The position numbers and the translations under genes were made by a program. Below are positions 8,139 to 18,701 of a stretch of 64,000 nucleotides of DNA, one piece after another; within the stretch, counting starts at the first letter, position 1, and each line of letters opens with the position of its first letter. Source of the stretch: Symploca sp. SIO2E9 (GTDB lineage: Bacteria; Cyanobacteriota; Cyanobacteriia; Cyanobacteriales; Coleofasciculaceae); NCBI GenBank assembly GCA_010692645.1, contig JAAHGS010000013.1, positions 18,741 through 82,740 on the forward strand. The letters are read 5' to 3'. The notes beneath the pieces were generated by a model. That model had not been told where the DNA came from and ran no database searches. It was given only the letters and a program-made list of their open reading frames with translations.

Positions 8139-10913
8139 ATGGTAGATTACCAGTATCAAGTTGGAGCTACTTTACCGCCTGATGCTCCTAGCTATGTTAA
8201 ACGAAAAGCTGACGAAGACCTCTATGAGGGGCTGAAAGCTGGGGAGTATTGTTATATACTCAACTCCCGACAAATGGGTAAATCTAGCTTGGAGGTAAGA
8301 GCCAGGAAAAGGCTGGAAACAGAGGGTTATGCTTGTGCTTTAATCGACCTATCCCAAATTGGTACAAAAGAAGTTAGCCCAACTCAATGGTATGCAACCA
8401 TAATTCAAAATTTGGCTGACTCTTTTGAGTTAAATTTTAAGGTATCACATTGGTGGCGAAACACCAAATTAATATCACCTTTACAGCGATTGAATGAGTT
8501 TATTGAAAAAATTCTGCTGGTAGAAGTTAGGCAAAAGATTGTAATTGTTATTGACGAAATCGATAATATTCTAAGTCTAGATTTTCCAGCAGATGACTTT
8601 TTACTATTTATTCGAGCTTGCTATAACCAGCGAGTTAATAATCCAGAATATAAACGTCTTATTTTTGCCATCATTGGTGTAGCAACACCATCAGATTTGA
8701 TTAAGGACAAAAAGCGCACACCTTTTAATATTGGTCGCGCTATTGAGTTAACTGGCTTTAAGTTAGAGGAAGCTCAGTTAGCCTTAACTTATGGGCTAGC
8801 ACAGAAGGCAGATCATCCGGAACTGGTTTTAAAAGAAATCCTAAAATGGACAGGAGGGCAACCCTTTCTCACTCAAAAGCTTTGTCAACTAGTTCTGAGA
8901 TCGAAATTACCTATTACTTGCGGTAACGAAGTAAACTCCATTGAGCAGTTAGTGCAATCAAATATTATCGATAATTGGAAATTTCAAGATGAACCGCAGC
9001 ATCTGAGAACCATAACCGATCGCATTTTTAACGATGAGCAAAGTGCTGGGCGTCTTTTGGGATTGTATCAGCAAATTTTACAAAAAGGAGAGATTACTGC
9101 TGATGAGAGTCCTGAACAGATAAAGTTGCGGCTATCTGGGTTGGTAGTCAAGCGTAGCAATAATAGAATTAGCCCATTTTTAATAATTTATAACCCTATT
9201 TATAAGCAGGTCTTTAACCAGGATTGGTTAAATCTGGAACTAAGTAATCTTCGCCCTTACGCCGAATACTTCACAAATTGGTTGGATTCAAATTATGATG
9301 AACAATGGCTTGTGAGAGGAGAAATACTCCAGAATAGTTTGAAATGGAAAGAGGGGAAAAACTTAAGTGAGTTAGATGAGCAGTTCCTTCGTACCAGTCA
9401 AAACTTAGCCAGAAGAGAAACTTCCGCTCGAATTGCCCTAGAGAAAGAAAGACAACATAATCGCTCTAATCGCTGGAAAATGACTGCTGCTTTCAGTATT
9501 ACTTTTAGTATGACTGCACTACTTGGAGTATTTTTATGGCAGCAGTTCATATATTGCCCAAGTGATCAACAAAGATTAAACGGAAGCTGCTTTAAATTTG
9601 AAGCTAGCAGCGGAGAAAAACTACTGTTTCCTTTGTTGCCTTCCGATAATAACAATGACCTAGAAAGTGGGGTTAAAGCTTTCGAGTCAGAAAATTATCA
9701 AAATGCAATTTATTTCTTCACAAAAGCTGTCCAAGCCGCACCGAAGGATCCAATACCAAAAATTTACCTCAATAATGCCAAGGCCCGTAAGGAAGATTCT
9801 CTTTTTAAACTGGCAGTAGTCGTATCAGTAGACAACGAAGAAGATTCTGCTAAAGATATGTTACTAGGTGTTGATATGTTACGAGGTGTTGCTGATGCAC
9901 AAACCAAATTCAACAAAGCCAATGACATCAAGGGTTACTTACTAGAGATAGTTATTGTCAATGATAAAAACAAGCCATATGTAGCACGCAAAGTTGCCCA
10001 ACAATTAGTTAAAATTCCAGAAATTTTGGGAGTCATTGGACACAATTCCAGTGATGTTAGCGAAGCCGTACTAGGCGAATATGAAAAGAGTGGTTTGGCT
10101 CTGCTTTCTTCCAGCAAAACTAGTCCCTATTTAGAAAATCCTGTTTTCTTTCGTACAGTTCCTTCTAATAGTGCAGCTGGCGAAAAACTGGCTGAGTATA
10201 CTAGAGAAATTTTAGATATAAAGGAAGTAGTGGTTTTTTCTAATCCTGATAACAGTGACAATATTAGCCTGCAAGGAGCTTTTCATAGCAAGTTTACTGA
10301 TTTAGGAGGGGAGGTTGTCGATAATTTTAATATGAAAGATTTTGCTCTAGATCCTGAAGAAAAAATCAACCACATTGTGAATCAGGAGCAGGCAAAAGCT
10401 ATTATCTTAATTCCTAGTGTAGAACAAACTTCTTTTGCTCTCTCTATTGCTCATATAAATGCCCGGTTCCCACAGGATAAAAGGTTGCAATTGTTGGGCG
10501 TTGGTTCGCTCTATCGTCCCGAAACATTAAAACATGGAGGATCTGCAGTTGAGGGCTTAATTTTAGTTGTACCTTGGCATCACCAAAACTCTGCCTATGC
10601 CAAAGCAGCAACAGATAGATGGAAAACAACAATTGGCTCGCTCACTGTAACTAGCTATGATGCAGCTCAAGCTTTTATTGAAGCGCTATCTATAAATGCC
10701 TCAAGGAAAAAAGTACTTGAAAATCTGAAGTCTTTAAAGCTTGCATGCCATCAAAAATCTGGGGAGACATTGTGGTTTGACCAAAATGGCGAATCTAATC
10801 GGGAATCACACCTGGTTCAGGTTGATAGAAATGTGGCTGATTCGAGTGATGCCAGATTTGTTTTTAAGCCAATTGAAGATAACAATAGCGATGAACCCAA
10901 CTGCGAATATTAA
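8139..10913 (+). CDS. AAA ATPase-TM-TPR-periplasmic binding domain fusion, copy 2
   Basis: This is a paralogue of the fusion at 3920 with the same domain order. Walker A is NSRQMGKSS and Walker [12 protein letters not shown] membrane helix lies near residues 447-470. The cysteine pair ([12 protein letters not shown]) is conserved just outside the membrane, then come a TPR-like stretch and a type I periplasmic-binding domain from ~556 ([50 protein letters not shown]). Conservation of both cysteines supports an exported, disulfide-bonded segment. Copy 2 carries a small insertion near residues 570-582 ([15 protein letters not shown] against TLRGAADAQ in copy 1). Retention of two full modules suggests different ligands; this is inference. 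Confidence 0.85.
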   Translation: MVDYQYQVGATLPPDAPSYVKRKADEDLYEGLKAGEYCYILNSRQMGKSSLEVRARKRLETEGYACALIDLSQIGTKEVSPTQWYATIIQNLADSFELNFKVSHWWRNTKLISPLQRLNEFIEKILLVEVRQKIVIVIDEIDNILSLDFPADDFLLFIRACYNQRVNNPEYKRLIFAIIGVATPSDLIKDKKRTPFNIGRAIELTGFKLEEAQLALTYGLAQKADHPELVLKEILKWTGGQPFLTQKLCQLVLRSKLPITCGNEVNSIEQLVQSNIIDNWKFQDEPQHLRTITDRIFNDEQSAGRLLGLYQQILQKGEITADESPEQIKLRLSGLVVKRSNNRISPFLIIYNPIYKQVFNQDWLNLELSNLRPYAEYFTNWLDSNYDEQWLVRGEILQNSLKWKEGKNLSELDEQFLRTSQNLARRETSARIALEKERQHNRSNRWKMTAAFSITFSMTALLGVFLWQQFIYCPSDQQRLNGSCFKFEASSGEKLLFPLLPSDNNNDLESGVKAFESENYQNAIYFFTKAVQAAPKDPIPKIYLNNAKARKEDSLFKLAVVVSVDNEEDSAKDMLLGVDMLRGVADAQTKFNKANDIKGYLLEIVIVNDKNKPYVARKVAQQLVKIPEILGVIGHNSSDVSEAVLGEYEKSGLALLSSSKTSPYLENPVFFRTVPSNSAAGEKLAEYTREILDIKEVVVFSNPDNSDNISLQGAFHSKFTDLGGEVVDNFNMKDFALDPEEKINHIVNQEQAKAIILIPSVEQTSFALSIAHINARFPQDKRLQLLGVGSLYRPETLKHGGSAVEGLILVVPWHHQNSAYAKAATDRWKTTIGSLTVTSYDAAQAFIEALSINASRKKVLENLKSLKLACHQKSGETLWFDQNGESNRESHLVQVDRNVADSSDARFVFKPIEDNNSDEPNCEY

Positions 10914-10916
10914 ATA

Positions 10917-12299
10917 TTACCGAACCTGACGATACCAAGCATCAAGTGCTAATTGATGCACCTCCCGCCAAGGCAGATGGTGTTGCCGCGCTATCGAAGC
11001 ACAATCTTCGTATTCTGGTTGCACATTCATAATCTTCTTTTTACCAGCATCATCACCAGTCGCCACCTTAACGCGCACACAACCGTAACCAGTCTCCACT
11101 TCCTGAATTTCCCGTTGTAAAATCACTCTTTGCTGGATACGACGACGAATTCCCAAAGTAGTAGTTTCTCGGAATAAAACTTCCTGACAAGCTGTTAAGT
11201 TATCCGGCAGACAAATAACAGTAAGTAAAATCCCAGGACGAGATTTTTTCATCCCAATTGACTGGGTAAAAACATCCACAGCACCGACACCGAAAAGCAC
11301 CTCAAAAAGATAACCAATGGCTTGAGGATTTAAATCATCAATTTGAGTTTCTAGCACACAAATATCTTCTAAACAAGAATCTGAGGAATGAGAGTGTGAA
11401 TGAGATTCACTCAGAGACTGCTTTAGTTGTTGCTTACTCCCAAAATTAACTTGAGAAGTACTATCCCTATTCCAATTTTCCCCTCTTGCTGCTAATGACT
11501 CACCAATCCAGAGTCGTAGTATATTAGGCAACCGTAACTGACGTGAACCTGCACCATTACCAACTTTCTGGATAGTCATTGCTGGTGGAGTACCAAAACT
11601 AGTAGCAAGGGTGACAGCCAAGGCAGCCCCAGTTGGCGTAACTAATTCCCGCTCAATACCATTACTGTAAATAGGCACCTGACGAGTTTCCCACAATTTC
11701 AGCGTAGCTGGTACAGGTACAGGCAGCCAACCATGTTGTGTCCACACAGTACCACCGCCAGTTGGTAAAGCTGAACAGTATAGTTGATCAATTTCTAGCC
11801 AATCTAGCCCCAAACAGGTGCCGACAATATCTACAATGGCATCAGTAGCGCCTACTTCATGGAAATGAACTTGTTCTGGTGCAATGCCATGTACCGCCCC
11901 TTCCGCTTCTGCTAGTCTACGGAAAACAGCCAGACTCCATTGACATACTCGCTCTGGTAAATCTGCTGCCATAATTAGACGCTCAATTTCTGGCAGATGT
12001 CTGGCGGGAGCATATTCAGCATCATGGTGGTGAACTTCCTGATGTTTGCTATCAGCCTTGAGAGTCGAGGAATGCTTGTGCTTATAGGAGTCAGAACCAA
12101 ACAAATCTACATGGACTTTTGTTGCCAACTGACCATTGCGGTGAACACTTTCTGCCCACAGCCGATATTCTTGCTCAATACCAAGCCCCTTGAGCTTATC
12201 GGTTAAATACTCCAGAGGCACACCTGCTGCTACCAGTGCTCCCAGACACATATCACCAGCAATTCCTGTTTGACAATCCAAATAGGCGAGTTTGATCAT
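10917..12299 (-). CDS. larC: Nickel-pincer cofactor biosynthesis protein LarC
   Basis: The start is set at the ATG giving [17 protein letters not shown], a typical LarC N-terminus. A longer frame to 12383 only reads through a heptanucleotide repeat. A purine-rich GGGAGGAAG lies about 13 bases upstream of the ATG. LarC is the CTP-dependent nickel insertase that finishes the nickel-pincer cofactor used by lactate racemase and related enzymes. Hallmarks are [14 protein letters not shown], the [16 protein letters not shown] motif and the C-terminal region [16 protein letters not shown]. Two His-rich stretches (around HKHSSTLK ... [12 protein letters not shown] and SHSHSHSS) are likely nickel-binding or storage insertions. 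LarB, LarE and LarA are not in the window. Confidence 0.92.
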   Translation of the reverse strand: MIKLAYLDCQTGIAGDMCLGALVAAGVPLEYLTDKLKGLGIEQEYRLWAESVHRNGQLATKVHVDLFGSDSYKHKHSSTLKADSKHQEVHHHDAEYAPARHLPEIERLIMAADLPERVCQWSLAVFRRLAEAEGAVHGIAPEQVHFHEVGATDAIVDIVGTCLGLDWLEIDQLYCSALPTGGGTVWTQHGWLPVPVPATLKLWETRQVPIYSNGIERELVTPTGAALAVTLATSFGTPPAMTIQKVGNGAGSRQLRLPNILRLWIGESLAARGENWNRDSTSQVNFGSKQQLKQSLSESHSHSHSSDSCLEDICVLETQIDDLNPQAIGYLFEVLFGVGAVDVFTQSIGMKKSRPGILLTVICLPDNLTACQEVLFRETTTLGIRRRIQQRVILQREIQEVETGYGCVRVKVATGDDAGKKKIMNVQPEYEDCASIARQHHLPWREVHQLALDAWYRQVR

Positions 12300-12323
12300 G
12301 CGGTGGCAAATGCTTCCTCCCAG

Positions 12324-12365
12324 TAATAAATAATAAGTAATAAGTAATAAGTAATAAGTAATAAG
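12324..12365. repeat. Heptanucleotide tandem repeat TAATAAG (x6)
   Basis: Six 7-bp units sit directly upstream of larC; the first reads TAATAAA and the other five are TAATAAG. Such short tandemly repeated heptamers are well known in filamentous cyanobacteria. The same unit recurs at 20501-20542 (as CTTATTA) and at the end of the gene at 54555. Confidence 0.9.
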
Positions 12366-12683
12366 TTTAGAGCATTGGCGCAAATGGGTGGCGAAGAAAT
12401 GGCAAAAATACCAAACTGTTGCTAGGGAAAAACTCTTCCTTCAGCGGAGCAGGTAGGGGTAGTCGATTAAGTGTCGCTATTTCTGCTCCAGGAGTACCCT
12501 TGACTCTCAGGCTTTAAGTTGATCAGAATTTATTGGTTGGATTACCAGAACATTGATTAAAAATCATACTTTAGTAGTAGATTGCTAGGATTAGAGAGAG
12601 CTGCGGTTACAACTACATCAGGCTTGGTAAGCGGAATCTGGTAATTTTGATAAGTTGATTGTTCCCAGCGAGAGAAAAATCTA

Positions 12684-13346
12684 ATGGCTATTATTTATAC
12701 TGTCCATCCGGAAACACCGCAAAGGCGTCGAATAGAGAAAATAAGGGACGCCCTGCAAGATGGTGCTGTGATGCTATATCCTACAGACACTGTTTATGCA
12801 ATTGGGTGTGATCTCAATGTCAAGTCAGCAGTACAAAGAGTTAGACGTTTGAAGCAACTATCTAATGATAAGCCTCTGACCTTTCTCTGTTCTTCTCTGT
12901 CAAACATTGCCCAATATGCTAGAGTAGGCAACCAAGCTTACCGAATTATGAAGCACCTAATTCCGGGACCCTACACTTTCTTGCTACCAGCAACAAAGTT
13001 AGTACCAAGGCTAGTGATGAGTCCTAAGCGCAGAACTAGTGGTATCCGTGTTCCGGATCATCAGGTGTGTCAAGAGCTGCTAGAAGCTTTGGGCAATCCA
13101 ATTATTTCTACCTCCGCCCATCTACCAGATGAGGATGGTAAAACCCCAACAGTTGGGCTAGAGAAGGCAAAACTATTTGACTCTCTTGATACTCTGGTGG
13201 ACATAATTGTTGACAACAGCTTAGAACCTGGTCCTAAGGTTTCAACCATCATCGACATGACTGGTGATGAACCTGTAATTGTACGTCAAGGTCTTCAATG
13301 GGAGACAGCCGAGGCTTGGATTCAGCCTGCAATCCAAGGGCGGTAG
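12684..13346 (+). CDS. Sua5/YciO/YrdC-family protein, YciO type
   Basis: At 220 residues, this is a YrdC-fold protein with the dsRNA/ATP-binding-type motifs MLYPTDTVYAIGCD, RVRRLKQLSNDKPLTFLC, IPGPYTFLLPAT and GIRVPDH, followed by NPIISTSAHLPDEDG. YrdC/Sua5 proteins make threonylcarbamoyl-AMP for the t6A modification of tRNA. The opening HPETPQRRRIEKIRDAL and the overall pattern look closer to the YciO subgroup, whose exact role is less clear. It stands alone with its own upstream gap. Confidence 0.85.
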   Translation: MAIIYTVHPETPQRRRIEKIRDALQDGAVMLYPTDTVYAIGCDLNVKSAVQRVRRLKQLSNDKPLTFLCSSLSNIAQYARVGNQAYRIMKHLIPGPYTFLLPATKLVPRLVMSPKRRTSGIRVPDHQVCQELLEALGNPIISTSAHLPDEDGKTPTVGLEKAKLFDSLDTLVDIIVDNSLEPGPKVSTIIDMTGDEPVIVRQGLQWETAEAWIQPAIQGR

Positions 13347-13975
13347 TAAGCTCAGGACAAGGGTTGGCGATCGCCATTTGCTGACCTAGAGTTGGGTTAG
13401 GGGCACTTACCAGTAACTTAGAGCTACTCATCCAACAACTGAAGAAAAAACAATCATAGCATCCTCAATGTATAAGTGTCATCCCCATCTTTTAAAAGCC
13501 AATACACAGCTAGCAAAACTGCTGGCAACACTCTTCAAAACAGCCAGATTTGCTGGAAATGTAGGGTTGGCGATTTACTTTGACCTTGATCTCAGTATCA
13601 CTGTTAACAGGTGGCAGCGGTTGCTACCTCAACTAGGGTGGATTGGCAATTGTTAGCCACTGCCAAGATTGGCCTACTAAAACGCTGCTAGATTGCTCGA
13701 ACAGACAGGGGCAGTGTAAATCCTGAAACTGCTTGTACAGCAAGGGTTTACTAAGATATATCCTGCCTGTCAACAACTGTCGGTAAATATCGTTGGATAG
13801 TAGGCAATTCCCTAACATCAACCCACTACCAACTGGGGTTGGAAGTAGCTGTCTAAATTTAAGTAACAGACAGCAACAGAAACTAAACCCAGTAAATAGC
13901 ACCTACCACAAAAAACCATCAAACCTTCTGTTGGTATCGTCACAACTTATAACTGTCGTCTTTAGGGGCAATACC
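13347..13975. other. Gene-free region upstream of the HetZ-family gene
   Basis: These 629 bp hold a HIP1 site (GCGATCGC near 13367) and several short open frames without recognisable content. An in-frame extension of the next gene reaches back to 13793 but has a low-complexity, untypical sequence. The stretch probably carries the promoter of the HetZ-family gene. No terminator or RNA gene is evident. Confidence 0.4.
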
Positions 13976-15187
13976 ATGCCAGTTAAAACTCCCGAGTCTA
14001 TTCATCAAACTTCCCAGATTAAGTTTCATGCTCCGGAAATTACTACAGAAACTAATGTTGAAGCGCTGACTCAACTGTTGCAATCACAACTGCAAGCGCA
14101 ACTGAACTCGACTTCAAAAAGCGCCTTTTCAGTAGCTCAGCGAATAGCCTTGGAAGTGATGCGAATTTGTTGTAAGAGCTATCGCATCCAAAGCAGTGGT
14201 CAAATCGGCTCCTGGCAATTAAGCTTGGCGCGCCATCGACTGCAAAAGTGTCTGGATTACTATCAACTGGGTTCTAGGCAAGGTCGTGTTGAGTTGCACA
14301 GCAATCTCAGTGTCATGGTTTATCGCCATGTAGCACTGCCTCAATCCCACTTACAGTTTTCTGCTCGTTGTAACTTAATTGAGGACTTTTTGCAAGACTT
14401 TTACGCTGAGTCTCTCAAAGCCTTTCGGCGAGAAAATCAGCTTGAGGGCGGATATAGCCCCCGCACGCAGATCGAATTAGCAGAGTATATGGCATTTACT
14501 GAGCAATATGCTAAGCGGCGCATTAGCCTGCCCAATGGCAATAGCCAACAGCTGATTGTACTCAGAGCCCAAAGCTTTGCCAGACGCCTACCAAGCGAAA
14601 CCTCCCTCGATATTGAACAGGCGGTTGAGTTTGCCAAAAGCGAAGAGGCGCAGGAACAAAGACGCTCACCAGTAATGCAACAGGTACGCTCTCGCCTAAT
14701 TGCTCAAACCGATGATCCCAGCGATGCCGTGTTGCGGGATCGTGTAGTTACAGAGCTGGTAAAATACCTTGAGGAACAGGGTCACTCTGACTGCGCCAAT
14801 TATTTGGTCTTAAAGCTGCAAGATTTAGCCGCACCAGAGATTGACGAAATCCTTGGTTTGACACCACGCCAGCGGGACTATCTGCAACAACGCTTTAAGT
14901 ACCATGTAGAAAAATTTTCTCGCTCAAGTCACTGGAAGCTAGTACACCAATGGCTGGGAGCAGACATTGACCAAAAACTGGGCATGTCATCCCAGCAGTG
15001 GGAAATATTTGTGGCGCAGCTTGATAAACCCACGCAAAAACTGTTATCCCTTAAACAGGCTCACAAGAGTGAGACTGAGATTGCCAAAGTCCTAAAAATT
15101 ACCCCCAACAAGGTAAAAAAGCAGTGGACTCAGCTATTGTCATTGGCTTGGAAGACTCGCAACTCAATACCAGGAAATGACTACTAG
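13976..15187 (+). CDS. HetZ-family protein
   Basis: The ATG at 13976, preceded by AGGGGC, gives 403 residues, close to the ~400 residues of HetZ. HetZ proteins are DNA-binding regulators of early heterocyst differentiation and have relatives in filamentous species without heterocysts. Conserved-looking stretches are GSWQLSLARHRLQKCLDYY, HSNLSVMVYRHVALPQ, FCxLIEDFLQDFYAESLKAFRRENQ-type text and YSPRTQIELAEYMAFTEQYAKRRI. A C-terminal segment (SETEIAKVLKITPNKVKKQWTQLL) looks like a helix-turn-helix. The usual neighbours patU3 and patU5 are absent, so it could be a HetZ paralogue rather than HetZ itself. The assignment rests on memory of the family only. Confidence 0.65.
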   Translation: MPVKTPESIHQTSQIKFHAPEITTETNVEALTQLLQSQLQAQLNSTSKSAFSVAQRIALEVMRICCKSYRIQSSGQIGSWQLSLARHRLQKCLDYYQLGSRQGRVELHSNLSVMVYRHVALPQSHLQFSARCNLIEDFLQDFYAESLKAFRRENQLEGGYSPRTQIELAEYMAFTEQYAKRRISLPNGNSQQLIVLRAQSFARRLPSETSLDIEQAVEFAKSEEAQEQRRSPVMQQVRSRLIAQTDDPSDAVLRDRVVTELVKYLEEQGHSDCANYLVLKLQDLAAPEIDEILGLTPRQRDYLQQRFKYHVEKFSRSSHWKLVHQWLGADIDQKLGMSSQQWEIFVAQLDKPTQKLLSLKQAHKSETEIAKVLKITPNKVKKQWTQLLSLAWKTRNSIPGNDY

Positions 15188-15346
15188 CAACCTAATACTA
15201 GCAAGAGGTTGATTGCCATCTAGTTTTGCTAAGGTGATGTTAACAATTACAAACCTCGACTACATACCTTCCAATTTTGGTATAAAACCTCCTATTCCAA
15301 GGTGGCATCTGTTTACTCACCTGCAAGCAACTGACAACATAAACTT

Positions 15347-16057
15347 ATGGCACTCAATACTACTCAAACTTTGGCTATACCTAAGGTCGCAGCAACCAAT
15401 AAACAGGCTCTGACAGAGGTTTGGAAGAATCTAGAGCCAGATAGCTGCCCTTATTTCTACAACTTCCACATGCACACTACCTGCTCTGATGGTCAACTTC
15501 AGCCAGAAGAATTAATAGAGCAAGCAGTTGCTATTGGTCTCAAAGGGTTTGCAATTACAGATCACCATACCATTAATGGCTATCAGGTAGCTCAAAGCTG
15601 GTTGGAGGATTGGCAGCAACAAATACCATCTACTACCCAAGTTCCACAACTCTGGACTGGTATGGAAATCACAGCTGCCCTCTTGGATTCTGAAGTCCAT
15701 ATCCTCGGCTATGCCTTCGATCCACAACACCCAGCTTTATATCCTTATCTACAAGGCAACGCACCTCAAAATAGCGAGGCTCAGGCGGGAACTGTAATTA
15801 TGGCTATTCAACAAGCAGGTGGCTTGGCAGTTTTAGCTCACCCAGCCCGCTATCGGCGCTCAGCTAAGGAGTTGATCCCCGTAGTAGCTGAGTTAGGTAT
15901 TGATGGTGTTGAAACCTACTACGCCTATGCCAATCCTAAACCCTGGCAACCTAGTCATAAGCAAACTCAACAAGTCAAACAGCTCGGTGCCACTTACAAT
16001 CTGCTTAATACTTGTGGCACTGATACCCACGGCTTAAGTTTGCTCAAACGTCTTTAA
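15347..16057 (+). CDS. PHP-domain metal-dependent phosphoesterase
   Basis: The 236 residues show the PHP metal-binding motifs in order: HMHTTCSDG (near residue 41), ITDHHTINGY, a Glu in GMEITA, HILGY, LAHPARYRR and a C-terminal CGTDTHG. PHP enzymes of this TrpH/YciV type act on 3',5'-nucleotide bisphosphates or as 5'-3' exonucleases on short RNA; substrate cannot be chosen here. The protein ends shortly after the DTH motif, as expected for a full-length member. Confidence 0.88.
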   Translation: MALNTTQTLAIPKVAATNKQALTEVWKNLEPDSCPYFYNFHMHTTCSDGQLQPEELIEQAVAIGLKGFAITDHHTINGYQVAQSWLEDWQQQIPSTTQVPQLWTGMEITAALLDSEVHILGYAFDPQHPALYPYLQGNAPQNSEAQAGTVIMAIQQAGGLAVLAHPARYRRSAKELIPVVAELGIDGVETYYAYANPKPWQPSHKQTQQVKQLGATYNLLNTCGTDTHGLSLLKRL

Positions 16058-16112
16058 AGTAAGAGCATTGTAGATAATAAAAAGGATGCATTATCAAGTT
16101 ACACAATCCTAA

Positions 16113-16143
16113 GCAAAGCCCACGTCTTTGCAGCGTGGGATGA
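16113..16143. other. Small hairpin after PHP gene
   Basis: CCCACG at about 16118 pairs with CGTGGG across a nine-base loop. It resembles the end hairpins of IS200/IS605-type elements and could be a relic, or simply a weak terminator for the PHP gene. There is no T-run directly after it. Confidence 0.35.
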
Positions 16144-16183
16144 CTGTACTCAGGCAATTTTTTAGTTTTGATTAAATATCAAA

Positions 16184-16210
16184 GCGGTTGAGACACCAAC
16201 CGCCCTTTTA
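16184..16210. terminator. Bidirectional terminator between PHP and rhomboid genes
   Basis: A seven-base stem, GCGGTTG/CAACCGC, with a six-base loop lies between two convergent genes. On the plus strand it is followed by CCTTTTAG, and on the minus strand by TTTGATATTT, so it can serve both genes. Confidence 0.65.
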
Positions 16211-16226
16211 GTTATTCCCAAACCTA

Positions 16227-16922
16227 TCAATCAGAATTAAAGAGTCCCAGCAGCGGACCAAGGATTGCCCCGAAAACAAATCCCCCAGCATGAGCCCAGT
16301 AGGCGATGCCACCACTCTCCATACCGACGTCAGTCTGTACAGCTAGACTGGCAAGGCTATTGAAGGCTTGCTGCACAAACCAAAAACCTAGAAAGAAGAC
16401 AGCTGGTACTTCCAAGGTAGTAGCAAAAAAGCCTAAGAAAATTACAGTCCGGATCCTTGCCTTGGGAAACCTAAGAATATAAGCCCCCATTACACCTGCA
16501 ATCGCGCCGCTAGCACCTAGGGAAGGAATATCTGATTCCACTGAGAAAATCCACTGAGCTAAAGCCGCTAAGATGCCACAGGTAATGTAAAAAATTATGT
16601 ACTTTACGTGACCGAGTTTATCTTCAACATTATTGCCAAAAATCCATAAAAACAACATATTGCCAGCAATATGCATGATACCACCATGTAAGAACTGGGA
16701 AGTTACCAAAGTCAGTGGTTCTGGTACTGGCTGATTCACAGGGATACCATTTAAGCTAGCGGTCAACTCCTTGGGAACCACGGCATAAAGATGAAAGAAA
16801 GCTTGCAACTGTTGTGATGCTAAACTCATTTCATGTAAAAACACCACGATGTTGACCGCAATCAGTGCATAGGTTACATATGGTCGAATGCGCGTTGGAT
16901 TGTCATCGCTAATAGGAAACAC
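16227..16922 (-). CDS. Rhomboid-family intramembrane serine protease
   Basis: The 231 residues contain about six membrane helices. Rhomboid signatures are HGGIMHIAGNMLFLWIFGNNVED (the conserved helix-2 HxxxN), the catalytic serine in SLGASGAIAGVMGAY and the catalytic histidine in YWAHAGGFVFGAILG. The opening MFPISDDNPTRIRPYVTYALIAVNIVVF is typical of this bacterial subgroup. Substrates are unknown. It is convergent with the PHP gene and is not in an operon. Confidence 0.92.
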   Translation of the reverse strand: MFPISDDNPTRIRPYVTYALIAVNIVVFLHEMSLASQQLQAFFHLYAVVPKELTASLNGIPVNQPVPEPLTLVTSQFLHGGIMHIAGNMLFLWIFGNNVEDKLGHVKYIIFYITCGILAALAQWIFSVESDIPSLGASGAIAGVMGAYILRFPKARIRTVIFLGFFATTLEVPAVFFLGFWFVQQAFNSLASLAVQTDVGMESGGIAYWAHAGGFVFGAILGPLLGLFNSD

Positions 16923-17136
16923 AGTTTTTGAGACTATCTAATTTAACAAAAGTTCAGAACTTAGAAGTTGCAGAAGCACTCCTACCCTTAAACTCCTTTA
17001 TGACATATCAAACTCAGTCTATACAAAGCTTCCGGATTATTCTCTCTTTGGGCAGTTGTTTTAGGCAACAGTTCTGTTAGTTTATCGTTAGTTTAAACTC
17101 CAGATCAGAAGCAAAAACTCAAAAACATCTTGCTGT

Positions 17137-18612
17137 ATGACCTCTATAGTTGGCAAAACCTTACAGGGCGGGAAATATACTTTAGAGCAAGAACTGGGTA
17201 GAGGCGGTTTTGGCGTTACCTATAAAGCCACCCATCACTACTTGGGTCAAGTTGTAGTAATAAAAACTCTCAATGAATCACTGCACCAACACCCAGAATT
17301 TGAACGGTTCAGGCGTCAGTTTCAGGATGAAGCACGGCGTCTAGCTTTGTGTATCCACCCCAATATTGTCCGGGTTAGTGACTTCTTTGTCGAAGCTGGA
17401 TTGCCCTTCATGGTTATGGACTATATCCCTGGTCATAATTTGCAAGAATTGGTGTTTCCAGAACGACCTTTGAGCGAAAAGAACGCTATTAATTACATTC
17501 AACAAATTGGAGAAGCCTTAAAAGTCGTCCATCAAAAGGGCTTACTGCATCGAGATATCAAACCAGCCAATATCATCCGACGTCAAGGCACCAATGAAGT
17601 GGTATTGATTGACTTTGGCATTGCCCGAGAGTTTACACCAAACTCAACTCAGACTCACACGGGCATGGTTTCTGAAGGGTACGCCCCCATCGAACAGTAT
17701 TTGCCCAAGGAAAAACGCACGCCAGCTACGGATGTTTACGGTCTAGCGGCAACACTCTATGCACTGTTGACTGCCGAAATACCCGTACCTTCAGCACTTC
17801 GCAATCGCCAACCGCTACAAGCTCCCCGGCAATTACAACCTCAGCTAAGTGCAGCGCTTAGCCAAGCCGTGATGAGAGGTATGGCAGTTGAAGCTCATTA
17901 TCGACCTGAAACTGTTGATGAGTGGCTCTCGCTGTTACCTGAACCTCAGTTTGAGCAAACTAATAGTAATCATACTCAATCCAACCAGTCCCCAACTAAA
18001 GCAACTATTCCCCTCAAACCTCAGCAACAGCCTCAAACTCAAAGCAAGTCCAAGCCAGTTGCTATTAACTCCATGCGTCCTTGGTGGGTTGTTCCTAGTT
18101 TACTTTTCGGAGCAGCAGCCCTAGTCAGTGGTATGGTATTTGCCTTGGGTACTATTTTGTTTGACTCTAAGCAACCAGAAGTGCCACCCACCACTGAACC
18201 TACAATACCTCCTTTGCCCCTGCCTGAAGATGAGCCTACTCAAGAGGTGCCAGAGGATGCTCCCCAACCAGTTGAGAAAAGTAATCCCTCTACTCCCAGA
18301 CAAGCTGCACCGCCAATCAAGCCTTTACCATTGCCGAAGCCAACCAATCAATCGCCTTCATCGCCAGCGCAAGAAACTACCCCTGCTTCACCAAAGCCTA
18401 AAGAGACTACCCCAGCACCGACAAATGAATCTAGCTCTCCGGCACCAGAATCTTCCCCTGAGCAATCTCAGCCACCAGCACAAGTACCAACTTCTAAAAA
18501 TTCATCTGAGTCACCTGCACCGACAAATCCAGTCGTTGAGCCAGTTAAACCACAAGGATTCCAACCCCCACCAGAAGGGATAAGACCAAAGAAACAGCTG
18601 GAATCCAATTAG
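17137..18612 (+). CDS. Membrane-anchored Ser/Thr protein kinase
   Basis: Residues 14-275 form a Hanks-type kinase domain with every key motif: glycine loop [14 protein letters not shown]-binding Lys in [15 protein letters not shown] catalytic loop, IDFGIAREF and the activation segment [10 protein letters not shown]. One membrane helix follows at ~310-335 ([23 protein letters not shown]). The outer part is a Pro/Ser/Glu-rich tail of about 150 residues with no recognisable sensor fold and many PxP repeats. The kinase therefore faces the cytoplasm and the proline-rich tail the periplasm. The tail may contact peptidoglycan, by analogy with other bacterial kinases (inference). Confidence 0.93.
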   Translation: MTSIVGKTLQGGKYTLEQELGRGGFGVTYKATHHYLGQVVVIKTLNESLHQHPEFERFRRQFQDEARRLALCIHPNIVRVSDFFVEAGLPFMVMDYIPGHNLQELVFPERPLSEKNAINYIQQIGEALKVVHQKGLLHRDIKPANIIRRQGTNEVVLIDFGIAREFTPNSTQTHTGMVSEGYAPIEQYLPKEKRTPATDVYGLAATLYALLTAEIPVPSALRNRQPLQAPRQLQPQLSAALSQAVMRGMAVEAHYRPETVDEWLSLLPEPQFEQTNSNHTQSNQSPTKATIPLKPQQQPQTQSKSKPVAINSMRPWWVVPSLLFGAAALVSGMVFALGTILFDSKQPEVPPTTEPTIPPLPLPEDEPTQEVPEDAPQPVEKSNPSTPRQAAPPIKPLPLPKPTNQSPSSPAQETTPASPKPKETTPAPTNESSSPAPESSPEQSQPPAQVPTSKNSSESPAPTNPVVEPVKPQGFQPPPEGIRPKKQLESN

Positions 18613-18666
18613 GTTGGGATGAGAATAATTAGCTTTCCCCGTCAAATCTCTACCAACAGCCAAACG

Positions 18667-18695
18667 TTTCATTATAATGGGTATATGGGTCTAAT
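18667..18695 (+). promoter_or_regulatory. ssrA promoter
   Basis: A TCTAAT -10 box at 18690-18695 lies six bases before the first tmRNA base. A weak -35-like TTTCAT sits 17 bp upstream. An additional TATAAT at 18673 is too far upstream to start the RNA at its known 5' end. Confidence 0.5.
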
Positions 18696-18701
18696 AAACG
18701 G

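Noticed and set aside
12300-12383. Longer LarC start
   Set aside because: The added residues come from the TAATAAG repeat (ITYYLLL...). The conserved LarC N-terminus begins at the ATG at 12299.
13468-13656. 62-residue open frame
   Set aside because: No conserved-looking content and no ribosome site. Treated as intergenic.
13793-13975. Longer HetZ-family start
   Set aside because: The extension has untypical low-complexity sequence. The ATG at 13976 has a ribosome site and gives the family length.
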